A DNA stretch of 64,000 nucleotides from Zea mays (Eukaryota > Streptophyta > Magnoliopsida > Poales > Poaceae): assembly GCF_902167145.1 (NCBI RefSeq), contig NC_050101.1, positions 110,823,789-110,887,788 of the forward strand, given 5' to 3'. A program made the position numbers and the translations under genes. This document shows positions 56,427 through 64,000 of this stretch, piece by piece. The notes below the pieces were generated by a model. The model had not been told where the DNA came from and did not search any database. It saw only the letters and a program-made list of their open reading frames with translations. Each line of letters begins with the position of its first letter. Within the stretch, counting starts at the first letter, position 1.

Positions 56427-57003
56427 TATTTGAGATCACAGGGCATTTAGGTTTTATAAGCTACATGGTGGAAAGTACGACACGTCCAAAAAAGGCGTGC
56501 CACTAGACATCCATTATAACTGGCCGGTAAGTATGTGAATTTATGAATACATATCATACATGTACGTACATAGGACAATGTTGCAGCTAAATAACCAATC
56601 TCCTGTTATGTAGTGCCACAAGCAACCACCCGGATCGGTCCTATGTGGGTTCTACGTGTGCGAGTTCATGAGAATGAACGGACGATACATCACGAACCCT
56701 GGCAAGGTATTATTAGTAATAGTCACGTATGTATTTATGTCATTAAAGATGCAAATGTGTTATTATTGAGTATAAATATATGATGTTTATAAACTTCCTT
56801 TACAACAATTTCAAAAAGGAAGCCCGGAGAACTTGACTGAAGGTGCATTGTATGGCATAGTTGAGGACCTGTGCACATTCATATTGAAAGAGGTCATTCC
56901 CACAGAAGGGAAATATTACGATGCTTCCGGAACATTAGCTTTGCCAGAGTTTAGAATACTAACAGAAATTAGTAGACTATCTCTTAGCCGAGATAGTTAT
57001 TAG

Positions 57004-57144
57004 AGCTTAAATGAAAACTTTGATGTATATAATGTGTGATGCATACATGGTTGTAAACAAGACTTTGATGTATATAAATGTATGATAGAATTTAATTCCA
57101 TGTTGCTTTTAATATCAATACTACATGTTTATCAATATCAATAT
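57004..57144 (+). other. CACTA 3' UTR, cut by the retrotransposon
   Basis: The sequence after the TAG at 57001 matches 6434-6540 of the derivative copy, with TTTGATGTATATAA repeated. It stops at AATAT (57140-57144), where the LTR begins. Confidence 0.7.
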
Positions 57145-58765
57145 TGTCGGCGTTTCGAGACCGGGGGGTCCCTGAGCCGACGAGTGAATGTCGCCGCGTG
57201 CCCCAGCCCAGATGGGTCGAGCGCGAGGGCGAGCGCGAAGGGGGGAGAGCGAGGCGGCCGGAGACCGGCGTGAGAGAGGTGGGAATCCCGCGGCCTTCGT
57301 GTTCGTCCCGCGCCCAGGTCGGGTGTGCTTGCAGTAGGGGGTTACAAGCATCCACGCGGGAGAGGGAGCGAGCGGCTTCAAGCGAGCGCCTGTCTCGTCC
57401 TCGTCCCCGCGCGACCAACCTTCTCTAAGAGGGCCCTGGTCCTTCCTTTTATAGGCGTAAGGAGAGGATCCAGGTGTACAATGGGGGGTGTAGCAGAGTG
57501 CTACGTGTCTAGCGGAGGAGAGCTAGCGCCCTAAGTACATGCCGTTGTGGCAGCCGGAGAGATTTTGGCACCCAGCTGGTGTGATGTCGTGGCCGTCGGA
57601 GGAGCGATGGAGCCTGGCGGTGGGACAGCTGTCGGAGCGGTTGAGTCCTTGCTGACGTCCTCTTGCTTCCGTAAGGGGGCTAAGAGCCGCCGTCGTCACA
57701 GAGTATGCGGGGCGCCATCATTGCCTATCTGGCGGAGCGAGCTAGATGGGACGCCGGTCTTGTTCCCTGCGGCCCGAGTCAGCTCGGGGTAGGGTGATGA
57801 TGGCGCCTCCTGTTGATGTGGCTGGTCTGCGTCCTAGGTTGGGCAATGTGGAAGCTCCTCCGAAGCCGAGGTCGAGTCTGTCTTCCGTGGCCGAGGTCGA
57901 GTTCGAGCCCCTGGGTCGGGCGAGGCGGAGGCCGTCGGCTGAGGCCAGGGCGGAGTCCGAGCCCTGGGGTCGGGCGGAGCGGAGTTCGTCGTCTTCTGGG
58001 GCTGAGCCCAAGTCCGAGCCCTGGGTCGGGCAGAGCGGAGTTCGCCGTCTTCTGGGGCTGAGCCCAAGTCCGAGCCCTGGGTCGGGCGGAGCGGAGTTCG
58101 CCGTCTTCCGGGACTTAGCCCGTGTCCGAGCCCTGGGTCGGGCGGAGTGGAGTTCGCCATCTTCTGGGGCTGAGCCCGAGTCCGAGCCCTGGGTCGGGCG
58201 GAGCGTAGTTCGCCGTCTTCCGGGACTTAGCCCGAGTCCGAGCCCTGGGTCGGGCGAAGCGGAGCTTCCTATGGTGCCTTCGGCAGGGCCTGACTGCCTG
58301 TCAGTCTCACTCTGTCAAGTGGCACCGCAGACGGAGTGGCGCAGGCGGCGCTGTCCTTCTGTCAGGCCGGTCAGTGGAGCGGTGAAGTGACGGCGGTCAC
58401 TTCGGCTCTGCCGGCTGGGGGGCGCGCGTCCGGATAAAGGTGTCAGGCCACCTTTGCATTAAATGCTCCTGCGATTTGGTCGGTCGGTGCGGCGATTTGG
58501 TCAGGGTTGCTTCTTGGCAAAGGCAGGGCCTCGGGCGAGCCGGGAATATGTTCGCCGCTGGAGGGGGGCCTCGGGCGAGACAGAAATCCTCCGGGGTCGG
58601 CTGCCCTTGTCCGAGGCTAGGCTCGGGCAAGGCGTGATCGAGTCCCTCGAATGGACTGATCCCTGACTTAATCGTGCCCATCAGGCCTTTGCAGCTTTAT
58701 GCTGATGGGGGTTACCAGCTGAGAATTAGGAGCCTTGAGGGTACCCCTAATTATGGTCCCCGACA
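57145..58765 (-). mobile_element. 3' LTR of the Tat-type element
   Basis: On the minus strand it begins TGTCGGGGACCATAATTAGG and ends CTCGAAACGCCGACA, 1621 bp with TG...CA ends. The preceding CACTA bases AATAT would be one half of the target duplication; the other half is outside the window. The open frames within it (for example 57746-58390) reflect a tandem repeat. Confidence 0.9.
57945..58265 (+). repeat. Tandem repeat in the LTR (about 55-61 bp, five units)
   Basis: GAGCCCTGGGTCGGGC followed by a GGAGTTCGCCGTCTTC-like block recurs about every 57 bp. The repeat lies within the LTR, in what would be the U3 or R region. Confidence 0.85.
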
Positions 58766-58781
58766 GTAGCCCCCGAGCCTC
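58766..58781 (-). promoter_or_regulatory. Polypurine tract of the Tat-type element
   Basis: On the minus strand GAGGCTCGGGGGCTAC directly precedes the LTR start, the standard position and composition for the plus-strand primer in this group. Confidence 0.8.
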
Positions 58782-60563
58782 GAAGGGAGTGTTAGCACTC
58801 GCTTGGAGGCTTTCGTCGCACTTTTTTGCAAGGGGACCAGCCTTTCTCGGTTGCGTTTTGTTCCGGTGGGTGCGCGCAAGTGCACCCGCCGGGTGTAGCC
58901 CCCGAGGCCTCGGAGGAGTGGTTTCACTCCTTCGAGGTCTTAATGTCTCGCGTAATGCTTCGGCTGGTCTGGTTGTTCCCTCATGCGAGCTGGCCGTAGC
59001 CCGGGTGTACGGTCGGGTCCCAAGTTCTCGGGCTGGTATGTTGACGCTGTCAACGGTTCGGCCGGAGCCGGGTTTGCGAGAGCAGCCCCCGAGCCTCTGC
59101 ACAGGGCGAGAGGGCGATCAGGGACAGACTCGGCTTTTTTACATACGCCCCTGCGTCGCCTTTCCGCAAGAAGGAGGGGGGGAAAGCGCCATGTTGCCCT
59201 CGATGGGCGCCGAACATGGTGTCTCCAGTGAGCTGCAAGCGGGTAATCCGAGTGGACGTCCGTGCCCCGTTCGTTAGGGGTCGGCTAGGGGCCCAGAGGC
59301 ACGCCCAAAAGTACCTGCGGGTGATCTGCCGGACCCGGTCCCCTGGCGACGGGGTCCGAGGGCTCGATGCCTCCCTCTGATGGGATTCCGTTACAAGATC
59401 ATTCCCGCTGGTCTCGGAAATGTCCTAGGGTACCTCGGGAGCGCAGCCCGAGCCTTGGTTATGTATCGAACGTACCCATGGTCATCCCTCGCTCAGCGTC
59501 TGAGGCGGCTGTGAACCCTTCGGGGGCCAGCCTTCGAACCCCTAATCAGTAATGGGCGCGGAGCCCGAGTAGCCTGAGGCGGCCGTGGAACCCTTCCGAG
59601 GGGCCGGCCTTTGAACCTCTGACCAGTAGTGGGTGTAGGGCCCACGCGATCTGAGGCGGCTGTCGAACCCTTTCGGGGGGCCAGCCTTCGAACCTCTGAT
59701 CAGTAGGGAGGCTCGGAGCCTGGTTCCTTCACGGGGAAGGATCCTTTTCGGGGTATCCCCCTTTCCCGGTCCCTGTTGCAAGAGAGAGAAAGAGGAAAAA
59801 AGGAAAAGGATACGAAATCGAACGACGCGGCGTACCTTTTTTGACGCGGTCATTATGGCGAAGGCGAAGCGTCGCCCGCTTCTCCTGCCAGAGTGGTTGG
59901 CGGGGCGGCCGTTGCGCGTGCGCGAGCCATTCGAGGAACGGAGCACGAGCGCGTTGTCTTCACGCCGTGAGAGAGGGTTCTCTTGATGCCCCCGAATGGG
60001 ACGTGAGCCTGGCTGACGACGGGGCCGCTCCTCCTGCACGCCTGCCACCGCCATTACTGCCGGCCCATTTTTGGCCGCATTGACCGTCGCGCCAGGCTGG
60101 CGCTGCTGGGTCGCGCACTGGGTCGCCTCGAGTCGCGGTATTGGTTCCGCAGTCGAGGAGGCGCAGTAGTGGTGCAAGTGGCGGTGCAGTTGCATGCACG
60201 AAGCATTTGGCGCGCTGGTTGCATGACGCGTGGGCCTGGGCCCCCATGCCGGGCGCGTTGGGAGTCTGAGAAATGCGCCCACTTGGCGCGGTTGCATGTC
60301 GCCTGCATGGCTGCCCGCCCTTCCGCCCGCTGGTCTGGGCAAAAGTGGAGGGTCGCTTGTAACCGCTGGGCGGTTGTGCGCACCGCGCACGGCGGTTTGG
60401 CTTCTTCTGCTCTGAGCCGGTTTGCATGACGTGTGGGACCCAGCCCCCGCGCCGCAGGGGAGGACCTTGGAGTGTGTTGGAGAAGACTCGGCCCGCGACG
60501 GTTGGGGGCGCAAGTAGGGAGAGTCGCCTTTAAAAGGAGGGTGACCCCCTTTGGAAGGCGACC
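58782..60563. other. 3' spacer of the Tat element with short tandem repeats
   Basis: At 59501-59710 three units of about 75 bp share TGAGGCGGC...CCAGCCTTCGAACC (starts at 59501, 59575, 59652). A 323-codon minus-strand open frame (59542-60513) shows no known domain and runs through those repeats, so I do not call it a gene. A TTTAAAAGG box lies at 60529-60537, just before the antisense ORF. Confidence 0.5.
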
Positions 60564-61046
60564 ATGTCTTCGCGCTCCCTTATGCATCGTGTCTTTCCAC
60601 CTTCCAAGCCCCCGGATGGGGGATACCCGCCGTCTTTCTGCCTCATCGTTGGAGGAACGCAACTCCGTGGGAGTTGGTACCTTTCAGCCATCGTTCGGCT
60701 TCAAGGATTTTCATCATGCAGCCCGACTGCACCCCCCTGCCGGCGGTCACCCAAGACCTCCAGTTTGATGGTGGGGGAAAGCGAGCCGGGCTGCGGCCTC
60801 TGCCCCTCCCTCAGCCTCAAGGATTTTCATCACCAGGGCTGGGGAGGGGAGTGTGCCGAGTTGGGGTCGGCCCCACGAGGGCGGTGGCCCGCTCCTTCCC
60901 TTAGTGATCGGGGGGAAGGGCGGTTGTCGTTCGTGGCGCCGGCAGCTGCATCGTGCCTGGCTCTCGGACTCGAGTGGCTTCAGAGCCGCTCTCGGCGCCG
61001 GCTTCCGCCACGGCAGCTGGAAGAGGTTCTTCCGCCGACGAGATAG
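60564..61046 (+). CDS. Antisense ORF of a Tat-lineage retrotransposon
   Basis: A 160-codon frame opposite to gag-pol, starting MSSRSLMHRVFPPSKPPDGG. It follows a TTTAAAAGG box by about 30 bases. Tat-lineage elements of grasses, Grande being the known case, carry such an antisense ORF in the spacer between integrase and the 3' LTR. The protein is rich in Ser, Pro, Gly and Arg and shows no enzyme motif. A short block, LQGFSS/LKDFHH, recurs within it. The true product may be spliced, because further open frames continue to about 61320. Function is unknown in the family. The call rests on position, orientation and a remembered resemblance. Confidence 0.5.
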   Translation: MSSRSLMHRVFPPSKPPDGGYPPSFCLIVGGTQLRGSWYLSAIVRLQGFSSCSPTAPPCRRSPKTSSLMVGESEPGCGLCPSLSLKDFHHQGWGGECAELGSAPRGRWPAPSLSDRGEGRLSFVAPAAASCLALGLEWLQSRSRRRLPPRQLEEVLPPTR

Positions 61047-61469
61047 TCAGGGCCGCCCACGGACTGAACTCCAACTCTACGGCCTTCTGCCCGTCCTTGC
61101 CTCACGAGTTTGGGCATGGGCGGGGGCCTCCTGGCAGCAGCATCCGCCCTGAGGTCATTGCTGCCGCTGTTCGGCCCCCCGGAGCAGAAGTCATCGTCGT
61201 CGCCACTGCTGGAGCGGGCGACGGCGCGCCGTTCGTCGGTCTTCTGTTGCTCCGCAGGCCCCCCCATCGAGTGGGGTTGTTCGTACCCGCGGAGGTGGAA
61301 CCAGAGTTCCGTTTGTAATGGCACTTTGAATGCCAGTGTGTTTGTTCATTGCGGCTATCGAGGCCTGAACATGTATCTAATTTCGGCACGGAGCCGTGTT
61401 TTTTCCTCATTTCCGAGCACTAAGACTCGCCTGTTGGTTGTCTGAACCGCTTCACCAAGCGTGAGTCGC

Positions 61470-62420
61470 CCCGTGTAAAGGTGACGAGTGAGGTATCCGT
61501 ATCCCGGAGGCGTAGGAGTCCCTCGGCTCGGTCGGCCTTGTTGTCCGAGGCTTCTCTAGCTTGGTTAAAGGAACCCCTCGGCCGCTCTTCGATGAGCCGA
61601 GGCCAGGGGTAGCGGTGTCAGCATGAACAGAGGCAGAGTTGGCTCGAAAAGAAAACCTGGTTGGCCGGAGCCTAGCCGGGTCGTCCGTTAGCGGGACCGA
61701 CGCCGGAGTTGACCAGTCGAGGCCTCGGGTCGGGCTGACGTCCTTGGAGGACGGCTGGCCGAGGCCCCGGGGTGACCGGCCGAGCCGTCTGCTCGGTTCG
61801 GATTCCCGGAGAAGACCCTGGCAGCGATTGCCCGGGCGTGGCGATGACGTCGTCCTTCAGAGTGGAGATCCTCGGACCGCGTCGCCGTCCGAGGCTAGGT
61901 CGGATCTCGCCGAAGGTGTCGTCGATGCCGATGGTGCTGCTGCTCCCTTCCAGCGTCAAGACCCGAGCCTGCAGGATCGGATTGTCTTGTAGCATGTGTT
62001 TCCTGCGGCCGCCGAGGCCAAAACACACCCTCGCTGTGTTGTAAAGCTGCGTCTCTTTTCCTCTTGTTTCGAGTATCTGGACTTTTATGTCGGTAACAGA
62101 GATGTTTGTGCGAGCGAGAGTTGCTTCTCGCGGAAGGTGATGAGTGAGGTATCCGTATCCCGGAGGCGTAGGAGTCCCTCGGCTCGGTCGGCCTTGCCGC
62201 TTACGCGCACTCTTACCCGTCCATGGGGCTCTGTCACCGACGCAGTCGAGAAGGCTCGAAGGATCGCTTTGGCAGAAGAGCTTCCGAACGTGAAGACTTG
62301 TTCGGTCCGTGGAATCACTTATCCGAACGTGAGTTACTTATCGCAGAAGGTGATGAGTGAGGTATCCGTATCCCGGAGGCGTAGGAGTCCCTCGGCTCGG
62401 TCAGCCTTGGCTGCTTACGT
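61470..62420 (+). repeat. Dispersed 60-bp repeat, three copies
   Basis: GAGTGAGGTATCCGTATCCC followed by GGAGGCGTAGGAGTCCCTCG recurs at about 61486, 62142 and 62355, each ending in CTCGGTC(G/A)GCCTTG. The copies lie in the spacer between the antisense ORF and integrase. Confidence 0.85.
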
Positions 62421-62638
62421 GTACTCCGTCGTTTTCAGGATCCACTTTCAAAGTAGTCAAAAAGCACGAAAGACATTCTGGCAGAAAAGATCTTTCTTCG
62501 AGGAAAATTTCGACGCAGAGGGGGTTCCCCCCCTTTTAGCCCCCGAGGGAGGGTCGGGCTTTGCCGAGGCGAGGCCGACCCTTCCTTGATGACTAAACTT
62601 TGCGTGGGTGCGAGGTATATGAACAACTTGAAAACATC

Positions 62639-64000
62639 TTAAGGGTAGAAGCGACGTAGCTGTTGGATGTTCCAAGCGTTGCCGTAGACCTCGCCTTGAC
62701 TGTTGGCCAGCTTGTACGTTCCGGGCTTCAGAACTTTGGCGATGACGAACGGCCCCTCCCAGGGGGCGTGAGCTTGTGCCGCCCTCGGGCGTCTTGTCAC
62801 AGCCGAAGCACCAGGTCGCCCACCCGGAGGTCTCGGGACCGGACCCCTCGGGCGTGGTAGCGTCGCAGGGACTGCTGGTACCGCGCCGAGTGTAGTAAGG
62901 CCTTGTCCCGAGCCTCCTCCAGCTGGTCCAGCGAGTCTTCTCGGCTAGCTTGGTTGCTTTGGTCGCTGTAGGCCCTCGTCCTCGGGGAGCCGTATTCCAG
63001 GTCTGTGGGCAAGACGGCCTCGGCCCCGTAGACTAGGAAGAACGGCGTGAAGCCCATGGCTCGGCTCGGCGTTGTCCTCAGACTCCAGACCACCGAGGGG
63101 AGTTCCTTCATCCACCGCTTGCCGAACTTGTTGAGGTCGTTGTAGATCCGAGGCTTGAGCCCTTGTAGAATCATGCCGTTGGCACACTCTACCTGCCCAT
63201 TTGTCATGGGATGAGCCACGTCGGCCCAGTCCACCCGGATGTGGTGATCCTCGCAGAAGTCCAGGAACTTTCTGCCGGTGAACTGGGTGCCGTTGTCGGT
63301 GATAATGGAGTTCGGGACCCCGAAGCGATGGATGATGTTGGTGAAGAATGCCACCGCCTGCTCGGACCTGATGTTGTTCAGGGGTCGGACCTCGATCCAC
63401 TTGGAGAATTTGTCGATGGCGACTAGCAGGTGCGTGTAGCCCCCGGGTGCCTTCTGCAAAGGGCCGACGAGATCCAGGTCCCACACAGCAAAAGGCCAGG
63501 TGATGGGTATCATCTGCAGAGCCTGAGCGGACAGGCAGGTCTGCCTTGCGTAGAATTGACACCCTTCGCAGGTGCAGACAATTCTGGTAGCGTCGGCCAC
63601 CGTCGTAGGCCAGTAGAAGCCTTGTCAGAAAGCATTCCCGACGAGGGCTCGAGGCACTGCGTGATGGCCGCAAGCCCCCAAGTGTATATCTCGCAGGAGT
63701 TCCTGACCTTCGGCGATGGAGATGCATCGCTGGAGGATGCCAGAGGGGCTGCGGTGGTAGAGCTCCTTCTCATCATCCAGCAAGGCGAACGACTTGGCGC
63801 ACCGCGCCACCCGCCGAGCCTCGGCTCGGTCGAGGGGTAGCTCTCCTCAGTGGAGATACTGCAGGTACGGGGTCTGCCAGTTTTGATCAGGCGTGACCCC
63901 GTTTTGCTCCCCCTCGACGTGCAGCGTCTCACCCTCGGGGGCCGAGGGTACCTCGGGCTGAACCGAGGGCGCCTCGGGCCGAGCTGAGGGTGCCTCGGGC
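62639..64000 (-). pseudogene. Gypsy pol: RNase H end and integrase, decayed
   Basis: On the minus strand, an H2C2 zinc finger (HLGACGHH about 63670, then CTCEGC at about 63560) precedes the integrase core. Its catalytic residues are D in DLDLVGP (about 63480), D in ITDNGTQF (about 63300) and E in GQVECANG (about 63185). A GPY/F-like WEGPF block lies near 62755, and the frame ends at a TAA at 62639-62641. Breaks are TGA at 63847-63849 and at 63625-63627, both where arginine (CGA) is expected, TGA at 62797-62799, and a lost base in a run of C near 62762. No chromodomain follows. The 5' part is outside the window. Confidence 0.85.

Larger units (their letters stand above)
52286..57003 (+). pseudogene. 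Second CACTA gene: En/Spm-like N-part, DUF8039-like part, Ulp1 protease
   Basis: Exon 1 (52286-52468) starts MSSPTKDQGLG. Exon 2 begins at about 52574. It holds a basic En/Spm-type region (FRNALGFLVRDN, MNTKFAKKGLDP, GQWAVFLEQRSSPDF, about 52830-53140). A DUF8039-like block follows (LAIPGRKFHGNDIPEEY, about 53913-53960), then a proline-rich linker. The Ulp1 (peptidase C48) domain is spread over exons at 54866-55147, 55217-55325, 56446-56525, about 56614-56705 and 56810-57003. Its catalytic residues are visible: H in DHWICFF, D in LVLDSF, Q and C in [18 protein letters not shown]. Breaks are a TAG at 52892, frameshifts between 52985 and 53100, a TGA at 53310 and a TGA at 55087. The stretch 53589-54782 is open for 397 codons. 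Confidence 0.8.
44710..57144 (+). mobile_element. Large CACTA (En/Spm-type) element, right end beyond window
   Basis: The left terminus CACTAGTAGAAAAGAGCTC begins at 44710 after GGC. The element carries subterminal palindromes, two genes with their own TATA boxes, a captured RING gene fragment and a nested CACTA. The partner terminus is not found before the Tat-type LTR at 57145. That LTR splits the 3' UTR shortly after the second gene's stop at 57003, so the remaining end should lie past the retrotransposon. The extent and gene content are those of an autonomous-class element, now partly decayed. Confidence 0.85.
57145..64000 (-). mobile_element. Tat-lineage Gypsy retrotransposon, 3' half, minus strand
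   Basis: Read on the minus strand, the visible part is RNase H end, integrase, a long 3' region of about 3.9 kb with an antisense ORF, a polypurine tract and the 3' LTR. The long spacer between integrase and LTR and the antisense ORF are marks of the Tat lineage (maize Grande- and Huck-type elements). The 5' half, including gag and most of pol, is beyond the window. Confidence 0.85.

Noticed and set aside
57746..58390. 214-codon frame in the Tat-type LTR
   Set aside because: It lies wholly inside the LTR and follows the 57-bp tandem repeat.
59542..60513. 323-codon minus-strand frame in the retrotransposon spacer
   Set aside because: High GC keeps frames open here by chance. It crosses the 75-bp repeats and has no recognisable domain, so it is noted but not called.

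Overview
This is a repeat-dominated stretch of a grass nuclear genome. The repeats point to a panicoid grass, probably of the maize/sorghum/sugarcane group. They include Sirevirus-type Copia LTRs carrying CACCGGACTGTCCGGTG-like palindromes, CACTA elements whose subterminal repeats read TTTGCCGAGTG/CACTCGGCAAAG, a second CACTA group with (A)CTGGCGGTT palindromes, and a Tat-lineage Gypsy element. I saw no rRNA, canonical tRNA or CRISPR. Most genes are transposon genes in decay. The host-derived parts are a duplicated SERINC/TMS-family membrane-protein gene, bZIP exon remnants, and a captured SINA-like RING E3 fragment.

Layout from the left. 1-2.4 kb is unassigned sequence with a hairpin MITE. 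2.4-2.7 kb is a Copia RT relic. 2.87-6.8 kb is an internally deleted, end-truncated CACTA related to the large one at 44.7-57 kb. 7.0-10.3 kb is a TG...CA-bounded repeat, possibly a long solo LTR. 11.1-12.8 kb is a plus-strand SERINC pseudogene. 12.9-21.0 kb is a nest of Sirevirus fragments: three LTR types, a decayed pol, and a solo LTR with a GGTAG target duplication. 21.0-26.4 kb is a truncated minus-strand CACTA of the TTTGCCGAGTG group. 26.4-29.3 kb holds a PIF/Harbinger transposase pseudogene, and 29.9-30.3 kb the terminus of another CACTA. 30.4-32.4 kb is a LINE tail split by a solo LTR. 32.8-37.2 kb holds two inverted non-autonomous CACTA elements around bZIP exon relics and an LTR. 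38.9-43.2 kb is a tandem minus-strand SERINC cluster; one copy keeps a spliced 229-codon frame.

The right third is one large CACTA element starting at 44710. It has subterminal palindromes, a TNP2 transposase gene broken only by one extra G, a captured antisense SINA-like RING exon pair, an internal palindrome cluster just before a second TATA box, and a second gene with an En/Spm-like N-terminal part, a DUF8039-like part and a Ulp1 (C48) protease. A smaller CACTA with a TAT target duplication sits in a Ulp1 intron. A minus-strand Tat-lineage retrotransposon, of which the window shows the 3' LTR, an antisense ORF and integrase, entered the 3' UTR at 57145. The far end of the CACTA must therefore lie beyond the window.

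The most interesting observations are the captured RING exons with all eight zinc ligands inside an element that also encodes a Ulp1-type protease, the internal palindrome cluster at the second CACTA promoter, the open SERINC-like gene copy, and the Pol III box-like sequences inside non-autonomous CACTA elements. All identifications rest on reading sequence and recalled family features; no database search was run.
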